Of a DNA stretch of 64,000 nucleotides, positions 1 through 8,868 are shown piece by piece; the stretch's first letter is position 1; each line of letters begins with the position of its first letter. The DNA lies in the NCBI GenBank assembly GCA_947471745.1, contig CANJKZ010000918.1:341644-405643 (forward strand), written 5' to 3'. The notes below the pieces were generated by a model. That model was not told where the DNA came from. It saw only the letters and a program-made list of their open reading frames with translations, and ran no database searches. The position numbers and the translations under genes are program-made. The DNA comes from Closterium sp. Naga37s-1 (lineage: Eukaryota > Streptophyta > Zygnematophyceae > Desmidiales > Closteriaceae).

Positions 1-2
1 TT

Positions 3-359
3 CACATGATGAAGCAGATGGCTCGGGCGTCGCCAAGAGGGAGCATGCCGTTGAGAATCGAGACGACTAACGGCTGTCACCACTGCGTTGCGTCGTTCTT
101 CAACCCCGATAAGAACTTCATCTCTATCTATATAGTGAACCAGGATGGCGATGACTACAGTATCACATTTGAATTTGAGTTTTTTGGGCTGATGGACGGG
201 TCGCGCCCGTGTGTGGTGGAGGTGCAGCGGACGTCTACGAGTGAGGATGCAGAGGTGGTTGCCACCAAAAGTTACGATGACATGCCACAGTCTCTGGCTG
301 TGACTGCAAAAGGCAGAAGCATCACGAATATAATGATCTCTAACCTTGTATGGTTGTAG
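3..359 (+). CDS. GH30-type endo-beta-1,6-galactanase-like protein, C-terminal part (5' end outside window)
   Basis: The reading frame is open to the left edge, so this is the last part of a gene or its last exon; the stop is at 357-359. About 118 residues are visible. They look like the C-terminal beta-sandwich of GH30 glycosidases: a CVASFFNPDKNF strand followed by IYIVNQDGDDYSITFEFE, then a V-E-V-Q-R-T-S-T-S-E segment that matches the family's usual Y/Q-R-T-S turn, and a final SLAVTAKGRSITNIMI strand that resembles the LPAKSVTT ending of these enzymes. Known family members cut beta-1,6-linked galactan side chains such as those on arabinogalactan proteins, in the wall or outside the cell. 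The catalytic domain lies outside the window, so activity cannot be judged. Assignment is by pattern recall; another carbohydrate-active enzyme with the same terminal fold is possible. Confidence 0.45.
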   Translation, partial: HMMKQMARASPRGSMPLRIETTNGCHHCVASFFNPDKNFISIYIVNQDGDDYSITFEFEFFGLMDGSRPCVVEVQRTSTSEDAEVVATKSYDDMPQSLAVTAKGRSITNIMISNLVWL

Positions 360-1078
360 GCCTGCATAGTGTTTTTATTCTGAGGAACAAGGGACACTGG
401 AGTTGAGATGAGATGAAGCTCATAGCAGGAGTGGGAGGGAGGGTTGGTACTACTGCTTTGAGCATTGCAAATCATGTCAAATTCATGTCCGCAGGATTGC
501 TTTTCGATTCATACATGGAGTACAAGTCCTAAACACAGTGTGCATGCCACCCTCGCGGAAAAGGAGCTGGAAGAAGTACTGTAGCACTAGTGGGAAGCTG
601 CTCATTCTACACGCCGCTGACCAAGCTGCAGTGGTTTCATCAAATGCTCGAAAGTAAGATTTCACGGCGCGAGCGGATAATTGTACATTATTGGGTCGCG
701 CGAATCGACGAAAAAAATACACATCGCAGGTTACGCGATCGACAGAGTGAGGAGCACACAGTTTACCCCTTTTCGCTACCATTATGCGAAGCCAACTCGC
801 CAAGTCGGTAGATTTCGCCCCGCAGACTCCCACACAAGCAAGCAAACCACCTGCACTGAACCTCTTATCTCCCCGCAACTCACGGCGGCCGGGATTTCGG
901 GACCCTACGCACGCTCTCATTTCTGCACAAGTGAAGTATAGAAAGCACGACGGGTCTCACTATTCTCATCAGCACTTCGAATCGTCCTCTTACTGTCTTT
1001 TACTCACAAATAGTAACAGATAGCGCAATTACCTGTAAGCCCGTTTCAGCTTCTCGCGAAAATCCCAGGAAAATAAAA
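360..1078. other. Intergenic region between the GH30 tail and the expansin-like gene
   Basis: Holds the 3' flank of the GH30-like gene and the presumed promoter of the expansin-like gene. Short open frames on both strands overlap one another and look like no known protein. I see no clear TATA box that can be tied to the downstream start, and no repeat. Confidence 0.5.
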
Positions 1079-1963
1079 ATGGCTCGTTTCATCCCGGCGG
1101 CCGTGAAGGCCTCGTTTCTCTTCGTCTGCCTCGCCTCCGCGGCGCTCCTCTCCGCCGCCGCTGCCACTCCCGCAGCAAATGCGACTGCCGCCGCAAACAA
1201 GATTGCGGCCGTAAACAAGACTGCGGGCGCAAACGCGACTCACCCAAACCGTGTCGGGTCTGCCGGCGTGAGCCTCACGTTGACGAGCGCGAGGCGGAGC
1301 AACGGCATGAGCCAGGGGAAGGATACCACGTGCTCGTACTACGGCAACTACTCCGCCAACCCCTTCTTTGGCAAGGGTCTTACCGTGAAGCTTCCTCCCG
1401 CCGCCTTCCACAAGCGCTTCGGCGTGTGTTACAAGGTGAGCTGCGTGAACAACACGAAGCGGTGCCGCGACAAGCCCGTGACGGTGCGCGTGGTGGGCGA
1501 GGGGAAGACGGAGAAGCAGCTGTCCCTGTCCCGCGTGGCGTGGGGGAAGATCGTGCAGGCCGACATCGCCGGCGCTCCCGTCAACGTCACGTACGTGCGC
1601 ACCAACTACGTGTCGACTGTGGTCTCCGCGGTGCGCGTGCGGAAGAACGCGACGGCGGAGAACTTCGCCATTCAGATGGTGGGGCTGGCGGGGCCCGGCA
1701 CGCTGCAGCTCGTCGAGATGAGCGCGGACGGCGGCAAGAAGTGGACGAAGCTCGCTCGCGACGGCAGCAAGGCCGTGTGGGTGCTCGCGGGCGCGGAGGC
1801 GAAGGCGGTAACTAGTGCGAAGAAGGCGATGAGCGTTCGCCTCACCGCGGGGCACACGCTGGAAGTGATCATTCTCGCTGACGTCATTCCCGCCGATTGG
1901 AAGCCTGCTACGCTCTATACTGCGAAGACTAACTTCAAGAAGCTGATGCCCGAAGCAAAGTAA
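1079..1963 (+). CDS. Expansin-like secreted wall protein
   Basis: 294 residues, single exon. The start is the first ATG of the frame and opens a clear signal peptide (hydrophobic run about residues 8-30, ending in an Ala-rich cleavage region). A low-complexity A/N/K/T stretch to about residue 60 carries NAT/NKT-type N-glycosylation sites. Residues about 70-185 resemble the expansin double-psi beta-barrel: CSYYGNYSANPFFGKG, FGVCYKVSCVNNTKRC and a VTVRVVGEG strand, then LSRVAWGKIVQADIAGAPVNVTYVRT, which matches the family's 'A...IA...AGIV.V.YRRV' stretch. Residues about 190-290 resemble the CBM63 domain (FAIQMVGLAGPGTLQLVEMS, a GKKWTKLARDG turn, VIPADWKPATLYTAKTNF). Expansins loosen walls non-enzymatically at cellulose/matrix contacts. 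Oddity: the T-F-Y-G and H-F-D catalytic-like motifs of classical alpha/beta-expansins are not visible, so this is a divergent expansin-like member. Codon use is GC-rich, unlike the nearby AT-rich DNA. Confidence 0.82.
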   Translation: MARFIPAAVKASFLFVCLASAALLSAAAATPAANATAAANKIAAVNKTAGANATHPNRVGSAGVSLTLTSARRSNGMSQGKDTTCSYYGNYSANPFFGKGLTVKLPPAAFHKRFGVCYKVSCVNNTKRCRDKPVTVRVVGEGKTEKQLSLSRVAWGKIVQADIAGAPVNVTYVRTNYVSTVVSAVRVRKNATAENFAIQMVGLAGPGTLQLVEMSADGGKKWTKLARDGSKAVWVLAGAEAKAVTSAKKAMSVRLTAGHTLEVIILADVIPADWKPATLYTAKTNFKKLMPEAK

Positions 1964-2440
1964 TATCACACCAATCCGAAGACATCTGGAATGCACCACG
2001 ACGGATGTCTGAACGTTATACTAGGAAGAAGGAAGTAGTGTACGAAATGGCGAATGTTGGATGATTCTTGGGGTCGGGTTAGCGGGGTGGGGAGTGGGAT
2101 GATATTCCTGGGGTTCCAGTGGAATGTGTGTGTGAATCGATGTGCTGGTTGTCTTGATCATCTTGACTAATATATGGCCTTTTTTTGAAGCACGGCATTG
2201 ACGAGCCGGACAGGAAGCCTGGGAAGGGGAAAGTCTTATTTCGGAGCTATGTTCTGACGGGTCGCGGCAGTTTTCTATCAGACATAGTGGTTCTGGTGGT
2301 CACCTTGACAGGAATGCTGACATATGCTGACAAGGCACGCGCAATCCTGCTGGCGGAATCAGAGGCTCCTGCTGACAGCGTTGCAGTCCAGACTGGTTAT
2401 CACAACACCTGTTGATCTTTCAAGAAAACCTTCAGACTTT
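1964..2440. other. 3' flank of the expansin-like gene
   Basis: Non-coding as far as I can see. Two short overlapping open frames (about 75 and 120 codons) start here, but the longer runs into the inverted-repeat arm and looks incidental. Confidence 0.4.
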
Positions 2441-2869
2441 ACAGAAGGGGCATTTATCTTAGCGGTAACACTCACGGAGCTCAATCGCACGCAAGGTAAG
2501 CTACGTGTCAAAATCGTAACAGAGATGTCTTCTCATCGCCAGCATGGTAACCAGCATTGCCGAGATGGTCAACATTATTGCCTCAATGGTAATGAACAGT
2601 GCATCCGGAAATTCTGGCTGGTAACTTCGCGTTCCAACCAGACTGTACACCGTACAGGTCAGGTTTGTCAGAATCCCAGCCACTAGACCACTGGGATAAA
2701 AGGGCTTGTTAAGTAGCGGGTCAGTGCGCCCATAACCCCCCAGGCCAACGTGCCTGTAACCCTTCCCTAGGATCGACCGGGGATCACCAGTGGACCTCTG
2801 ACAAGGATTGACTCAGCAAAAGAAAAATGACTGTCCACGTATACACCCACACAATGCGCAATTCTGTTA
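2441..2869 (+). repeat. Left arm of a diverged inverted repeat flanking copia-1
   Basis: This segment is the reverse complement of 11846-12116, about 90% identical by eye over the best 160 bases (about 2505-2668). It has roughly 140 extra bases (about 2668-2807) that the right arm lacks. Read on the minus strand, the shared core encodes a short frame with a hydrophobic helix (ITIEAIMLTISAMLVTMLAM), also present in the right arm. Mismatches fall at all codon positions, so this looks like a repeat rather than a constrained gene. Family unknown to me. Confidence 0.6.
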
Positions 2870-3335
2870 AGTAAAACGTTACATGCTCGTATTCGATATA
2901 ATTTCCTATCAGTATTACAGCAAGTATCTTACGGATATTCTGGAAAATAAAATGTAGCCTGACTATTTAATTACTGGGATTAAATCATCTGTTAATACAG
3001 TCCATATCATGCCTTTAATATATTATTTATTATATCAATAAAATGTTTTAATTTTATGCAACTTTTATTGTCTGTCATATGCAAAATTAATATTGTTCAA
3101 ATTGATATTAAAATTATTGTAACTTGTTCTAGCTCTAGTTCTTAATATTCGGAAATATAATTATCACAGGGTAAAATAATTTAATTCAAATAATTTATCA
3201 CTAGGATAGCTTTGCGGTTTGACATTGTGTGTTTTTTGTTTGTGGCGTTTGTTTGATAGTTAAGGCTATATGGCTTTTTTTTAACGGATTACAAGTCTTC
3301 ATTTCGATGTATTACTGTCTGTGATTGTAAACGCC
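2870..3335. other. AT-rich island without recognisable genes
   Basis: A stretch rich in A and T (for example 2970-3200, with many ATTTAAT/TATTATTTATTA-like words), in sharp contrast to the GC-rich genes and elements around it. No open frame of useful length, no tRNA and no obvious terminal repeats. Confidence 0.6.
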
Positions 3336-3340
3336 GGTAT
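3336..3340. repeat. Target-site duplication of copia-1, left copy
   Basis: GGTAT directly before the element, repeated at 11841-11845 directly after it. Confidence 0.85.
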
Positions 3341-3780
3341 TGCTGCGATCAGAAAATGATCGTAACCAGGATCACCTCAGGAAGGTTCGCACACTTCTAG
3401 TCTAGTGGTGGTGGGCCCTTGACCTCAATAGCAGAGTGAATGTAAATGCTTGAGATAATTAAAATCATGCAGTACAAGGAATATAAATAAGAGTACAAGG
3501 GAATTCGAAACGACCTAGCTAGCCATGTACTCTAAGGGGTACATTCCCTTATTACAGCGAAATCCAACCGTGCGACTCCGAGTGGTTACGTAACTGTTCG
3601 GGCAGAATCCTCGCCACTGCTGCTGCCTGATGCTGTCTGCCCGACGGTCCAGATGCTTTTTGTAACCGTGTGACTCTTCGCGTCACTTGCGCCCTTTCAC
3701 CTTCATTCTCAGTAGTGCGTGCTTCGGTTGCTGCGGAGAGGAGTGTACAGTAGTGTTTCAATTAATCACTATTCGTAACA
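3341..3780 (-). repeat. copia-1 3' LTR
   Basis: Direct copy of 11407-11840, with TG...CA ends. Inside, next to it (3781 onward), lies a C-rich tract that reads as a GAGTGAAGGGGGG polypurine tract on the coding strand. Confidence 0.9.
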
Positions 3781-3808
3781 CCCCCCTTCACTCCTGGCCG
3801 TAGCGAGT

Positions 3809-4355
3809 CTAGACCCGCTTGACTACTCCGCTGAGTTCGGAGCAGTGCTGGTACTGCTGGCGTGGCAGTTTCTTCGTGAGGAAGTCTGCCGCCATGTCAC
3901 CCGGCGGGCAGTAGGCTAGGTCAACCTTGCCCTTGTCAACTTCGTCTTTGACGAAGAAGTACCGCAGCGCGATGTGTTTGGTGCGGTTGACGAATCCTGG
4001 CTTGTTCGCGATCCTGATCGCGCTCTGGTTGTCGCAGTGCAGGCGAAAGTTTGCTGAGGCAGGGATTTTCGCCTCCTGCAGCAGCTCCTGAAGGTAGAGG
4101 CCTTCGCGAACTGCTGCTGTTGCTGCGATGAACTCGGCCTCCGCTGATGATAGGGCAACCAGCTCCTGCTTCTGCGAATTCCAGGAGATGGGGCCGCTGG
4201 GCTCGAGGCGGAAAAGGAAGACTGTCCTAGACCGTCGATTGTCAGGGTCAGCGGCGTGATCGGCGTCCACGTAGCCGATGAGGTTGAAGGATGTAGCTGG
4301 AATGGTGGAGTAACAGAGCCCGACGCTGGGCGTGGAGATGAAGAGTTGAAGAGCT
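3809..4355 (-). CDS. copia-1 RNase H part
   Basis: Copia RNase H region: YVDADHAADPDNRRSRT, SSAEAEFIAATAAVREGL, LHCDNQSAIRIANKPGF and the terminal block DMAADFLTKKLPRQQY. It copies the removal of the RNA template during reverse transcription in the family. Part of a broken element, separated from the RT part by the solo LTR at 4361-4485. Confidence 0.85.
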
Positions 4356-4360
4356 CGCTG

Positions 4361-4485
4361 TGTTAAGAATGAGGAATCATTCACTAGGAAATGAGAAGGG
4401 TACAAGTATGAAACCCTAGGAAACCGTACCCCTTAGAGTCTACCCCACTACAGCCTAGATAAGGCTATATGATAAATGTTTGACA
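4361..4485 (-). repeat. Solo LTR of the short-LTR copia lineage inside copia-1
   Basis: 125 bp reading TGTCAAACATTTATC ... CATTCTTAACA on the minus strand, flanked by a perfect 5-bp duplication CGCTG (4356-4360 and 4486-4490). It shares the GGCTGTAGTGGGGTA block, a TAAGGGGTAC block and the general order with the LTRs of copia-3 and copia-4. No internal region remains, as expected from LTR-LTR recombination. Confidence 0.85.
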
Positions 4486-4489
4486 CGCT

Positions 4490-6930
4490 GAAGATCTGAG
4501 AGATTCTCAGCCGTTGGTTTGCGTGAGTACTGAGCCAACTGGCTCGCGATGTAGGAGAGGTCGGGCCTGCAGGTGACAGATGCAAAGAGCAGGCATCCCA
4601 ACTGCTGCTGGTAAGTGTGAAGCCCAGCAGGTGATAGGGCTTTGTTGTCAGGTTTGTGGTTGGGTCCTGGAGTGCGATAAGGGGTGGAGAGTGGTGCAGG
4701 CGCAATGTTGAAGCGCTTGCTAAGTTCTTCTGCATACTTCGCAGCTGAGAGATGAATGGCTTCTGGCGAGTAGGTGATGTTCAGCCCGAGAAACTGCTTC
4801 ACGTCATGGTTACAGGTGATGTCGACGCGCCCTGCGAGGCTCTTCTCAAATTGCTGGAGCAATTCGTTGCTTGACCCTTTGTAGAGGAGGTCGTCGACGT
4901 AGACCGTGAGTAGGATGTATTCGCCGCGGAAATCGCGGCGATACATCCCAGGGTCGTGAGGCATCTGCTTGAAGCCGATTTCAAGCAGTATGTTGTGCAG
5001 GTACTGCTGCCAGAGTCTTGGCGCCTGTTTGATCCCATAAAGGGATTTCCTCAGCTGACAGACGCGCGAATCTCCTTCGCCGTAAGTGCGCGGCTGCTCC
5101 ACGTAGATCACTGCATCTACTAGCGCGTATAGGAACGCATTCTTCACATCAATCTGTCGGAGCGGCAGGTGTCGTGCGGCTGCGATGGCAAGGAGAATTC
5201 TGACGGACGTGTGACGGCTGACCGGTGCGAACGTCTGGTCGAAGTCAATCCCATGCCTCTGATCGTAGCCTCGCACCACCCAGCGTGCCTTGAATCGCTC
5301 GATCGTCCCGTCAGCTCCTGTCTTCACGCGGAAGACCCATTTGCCGGAGAGGATCCTTCTCCCCTTCACTGCTGCACGGTCGACGAGCACCCAGGTGTCG
5401 CGGGACTCCAGCGCTTTGATTTCCGCATCCATTGCTTCGCGCCACTCCTTGCTGTGCGGCCCTGTGAGGGCTTGGCGCGGGTTCTTTGGTTCGATGATGC
5501 GCGGTGTCGTGGAGGTGGCAGCGTGAAGTCCTAGGAGCTGAAGGCCAGTGACAGTGCTGTCGTGGCGATGCTGTGTGACGACTTCCTGCACGTCGTCATC
5601 GTCGCTTTCTGGTTCAGGTGGCGCTGGTGGTGCTGCGCCTCCGCCACTTCCGCTTCCTCCTGCTGCGCCTCCCGTTGCGCCTCCCGTTGCGCCCGCTCCT
5701 CCTTCTCCTGAGTCATCGTCGTCGTCGTCGTCGCGACGATTGCCCCTCGTGAACTCCCCTCTGGGGTCTTGCTCCAGAATTGCTGCTGCGGCTTCGTCCT
5801 CAGGTGAGGCGTAGCTGTGGCCCTCGTTGGCGCAGACGCGGTTCGTATTCGTCTGCTCGTCTTCGCGAAACTGCCGCAGGAAGAGCCGCTCGTAGAAGAT
5901 GACGTCGCGCGCATTCTTGATTTTCTGGCTCAGGAGATCCAAAACGATCCACGCCTTGTGTTCGTGGCTGATGCCGAGGTGGATTCCCCAGCGCGCGCGG
6001 CTCTTAAATTTCCCGATGGTTGACGTTGGCGGGCGGTATTGAACCATGCACCCCCAGACGCGAAGCATGGAGGTGTCGCCCTTCCTTCCCGTCCACTTCA
6101 CGTGTGGCGAGGAGTTGCCGGTGATCGCTGTGGTTGACAGCAGGTTGTGCACCCGTACGGCGTGGTGCATTGCGTAGGTCCAGTAGATCGGCGGAAGCTT
6201 CGACTGCTTCATTAACGCTCGCACCTTAGTCATGAGAGTGCGATTCGTGCGTTCTGCTATGCCCTGCTGCTGGTGCGCGTAGGGGAGAGAGATGTGGTGC
6301 TCGATCCCCTTTTGCGCAAGGTAATCTTGCAGCTCTTTGCTCCTGAACTCTGCTGCGCCGTCGGACTGCCAGATCTTCAATTTCTCCCCAGATTGCCGCT
6401 GCGCGTGCGCCAGCCACAGGCGGAATGCTTCGTAGGCTCTGCTGCGCGCTTCCACGTTTACGACCCACACGTGGCGCGTTCCGGCGTCGACGAAGGTGAG
6501 CGTGTAAAGCTCGTCGTTGATGCCGCAGTGTCCTACGTTGAGGAATTCACTGTAAACCTTCTCCAGTTTGGCGTATCGATTGGTTCCTGGCTCGAGCAGG
6601 GGGAAGGGTTGGTGACTCAGCGCAGCTTCGGGACAGATGGTGCAGGTGCGCGGCTGAGTTCCGCCTCTTACTTCGGAGCCGTCAGGGCGCAACAGTGCGC
6701 TTGGTGCGAAGACGCCGACCTCAATGCAGTTCTTGAGGGTCACGCGCGAAGGGTGACCCAGACGCTGATGCCAGATGGCATCGTCAGCGCGGAATCCAGA
6801 GGTGCGCATGTAGCGCGCGAGTGCTTCTGCGGGGTCTTCGTCAGGTGCTTGAGCAGGTGTGGGTGTTGCTCCCTCGTTCGCTTCTTCTTCCTCGTTCGCC
6901 GTCGTTAACATGAGGGCGAGAAACTCTCTG
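4490..6930 (-). CDS. copia-1 integrase and reverse transcriptase part
   Basis: Coding-strand order: GAG-pre-integrase (IWHQRLGHPSRVTL), integrase core (TFVDAGTRHVWV, WQSDGAAEFRS, AHQQQGIAERTNRT), an Asp-rich and Gly/Ala-rich linker (about 5600-5790), then reverse transcriptase (KARWVVRGYDQRHGIDF, IDVKNAFLYALVDA, LLTVYVDDLLYKG). The order integrase before RT marks Ty1/copia. Part of a broken element. Confidence 0.88.
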
Positions 6931-7350
6931 TCGCGGATGATTGTCGTTAACATGATTGTCTTCTTCTCCTGAAGTGCCCCAGCCGCTTGTCTCGCCGCCT
7001 TGGACGGCGCCCCAGCCGCCGACGTTTTCGCCTGTTGTCGCACCCCAGCCGCCGGTTGCGGCGCCCCATCCGCCAGTGTCGCTTGTTCCCCAGCCGCCAG
7101 CACTCCCCCACCCCCCTTCATTGGAGGCGCTCTCTTCGTCGTTCTCCCAAGCGAGCGTTCCGCGTGCCTCGACGAGACTCTTCTGGCGGAGCTCTTCGGC
7201 CTCGCGTTGCGCCAGCGCCTCTTCTTCTGTCGGCGAGAGTTTCTTCTTCGAATCGCGCCGATGAGAGTATATCTTTGCCACCTTTTCCACTGTGTAAGGA
7301 CGTGGGTTCCCATGTGCATCGAAGGTGCCGACTCCGACGCCGCGAATCAT
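6841..7350 (-). CDS. GW/WG-repeat reading frame inside copia-1, unknown origin
   Basis: A 169-codon frame between the protease and integrase parts, in a different frame from the integrase. The N-terminal 75 residues are polar and charged (FDAHGNPRPYTVEKVAKIYS, then a K/R/E-rich helix). Residues about 80-130 hold six WG motifs in a Gly/Ala/Thr/Glu context (EGGWGS, AGGWGT, two TGGWGA, VGGWGA, SGWGT). GW/WG arrays in acidic, disordered stretches are known as Argonaute-binding hooks in plant proteins such as NRPE1 and SPT5L/KTF1 and in some viral silencing suppressors. The related copia-5 has a Thr/Ser/Ala/Glu linker at this place and no WG motifs. It may be a captured piece of a host gene or a real element module. 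The frame overlaps the open integrase-side frame, so translation is unproven. Confidence 0.5.
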   Translation of the reverse strand: MIRGVGVGTFDAHGNPRPYTVEKVAKIYSHRRDSKKKLSPTEEEALAQREAEELRQKSLVEARGTLAWENDEESASNEGGWGSAGGWGTSDTGGWGAATGGWGATTGENVGGWGAVQGGETSGWGTSGEEDNHVNDNHPRQRVSRPHVNDGERGRRSERGSNTHTCSST

Positions 7351-7679
7351 TCCTTGGAGTTGCTGAGACGCGGGTCCAGGGAGGGGATGTTCCGGAGTGC
7401 CGAAGACAACCCGTGTAGTTGTTTCCGCTCCAGTTGGGATAGTCCTTCCTCAGGCGGTGCGTCGCGTTCTGCTTCGAGGATGGCGGCGAGGCCGCGGCCG
7501 GCGATCGCGCTCGTCGAGGATGTAGGCGTGTGGCAGTCCCGGCAGATGCCGTCTGGATCGGGGTTGTGTAGCTCCAATTCGCGCGGGTGTGGGTGATGTG
7601 GCACCCAGGGGCGGCCATCAGGGTGCTTCCAATCGCGGCGAAGGATATGTTCGAAGCGCAGGGGGACGAGGTCGATCAA
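7347..7679 (-). CDS. Unrecognised reading frame in the copia-1 inserted segment
   Basis: 110 codons, just upstream (coding strand) of the GW/WG frame and overlapping it by an ATGA. It contains an aromatic/His/Pro-rich part (HILRRDWKHPDGRPWVPHH) and a CRDC pair, then a Leu/Glu-rich part. It begins right after the protease part ends and has no counterpart in copia-5. I do not recognise it; together with the next frame it may represent one captured transcript fragment of about 720 bp. Confidence 0.3.
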   Translation of the reverse strand: MIDLVPLRFEHILRRDWKHPDGRPWVPHHPHPRELELHNPDPDGICRDCHTPTSSTSAIAGRGLAAILEAERDAPPEEGLSQLERKQLHGLSSALRNIPSLDPRLSNSKE

Positions 7680-7682
7680 CTC

Positions 7683-8860
7683 CTACGAGTCGCCGCTGCA
7701 GTCGGGAATGTCGAAGTCGAGAACGTACACTCCGTTCTCGGCATGCGCTCGTCCGATCTGTTTGCGCTGTTTGTTCGGCATTGTGAAGTGAAGCAGGATG
7801 TCGCGCGTCTCGGGGTCGGTGCTTAGGATGACTCCGAAATCCAGGAGTTGTGCCGCCGAGAGCAAGTTGAAGCGCAGGTTCTGCACAATCAACACGTCGT
7901 TCAAGGTGATGTGAGTTCTGCTCCCATGTGCCTTGAGCACCACAATGCCTTGCGCGCTTGCGCGCAGCCGCGTATTGTTCGCCACGGTTACGTAGGTGAT
8001 GGCGGGGGTGGGGATGGCGTTGGATATGTAACGCTCAGAGCCCACCATGTGCTGCCCACAGCAGCTGTCCAGGTACCATGTATTGTAATGCCTGTTGTCG
8101 TTTCGCGCGAGCAGCGCCAGTCGCGGAGTGACGATGTGAGGAGTGTCAACCTTGAGGAATTGTTCGCGCGCGATCCAATCGATCGGTGCCGGCCGCATGT
8201 CTGGTACGTGCGGGGGGCTCTCAAGCAGCGGAACTGGAAGATTCCAGTCTTGTTTGTTGTCGTCGCTGTAATCGTGACGCGTGCTGAATGGATTGATGTT
8301 CGAGGACGCTTCGATTGGTTCAGGCGCTGGCTCAGGTGAGAGTGAGCGCGCGCGCGGACGACGAGATCCGCTCATCATGGTCATGTTCCCCATGACATTG
8401 CGGACGGAGGTGGCCTGCGATGGCTGCTGCTGCTGCTGAACTGTTGGGTTCAGGCTGCGCGATGAGGGTTGATACCCCTGGGCGGGACGCGTGTCGTTCC
8501 TCGCGTCTTGTCGGCCGGACCAGTTGCTAGGATTGGTCTGGCAAGGGCGAGATCGAAGTTTGCATCGATCCGCCAAGTGCCCGAAATTCCTGCAGATTTT
8601 GCAGTAAAGGCGCCGCGGCCGTCGCTCTTCTGTGTTGTCGGCGAAGAAGGCGAGGCGCTCCTTTTCTCGTCGCGGCGCTGGTCGCTGCTGGTCCATATCC
8701 CTTTGTTCACGAGAAGAGCGGCGCAAAGGGCGGCCTCCGAGATGACCCCCTGCTGTCGGAGAAGCGCCTTGCAGGGCCGCCATTCTGGGCCGAGCCCTTG
8801 GAGCACGATATTCACGAAGATCTCCTCAGAGATCGAGCTCCCCAATTTCGCGATTTGAGT
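7683..8860 (-). CDS. copia-1 gag C-terminal and protease parts
   Basis: Gag C-terminal half (SSISEEIFVNIVLQGLG, ISEAALCAALL), a CCHC knuckle region (CKICRNFGHLADRCK), then the protease with WYLDSCCGQHM and a NLLSAAQLLDFG block. Homologous to the same parts of copia-5. Part of a broken element. Confidence 0.75.
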
Positions 8861-8868
8861 CGTCTGCA

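Noticed and set aside
2870-3335. AT-rich island as a plastid or mitochondrial gene fragment
   Set aside because: I could see no organelle gene or tRNA in it, so it is only kept as an unexplained island.
3552-3761. 69-codon frame repeated at 11612-11821 as a conserved gene
   Set aside because: Both copies lie in the copia-1 LTRs; conservation reflects LTR identity.
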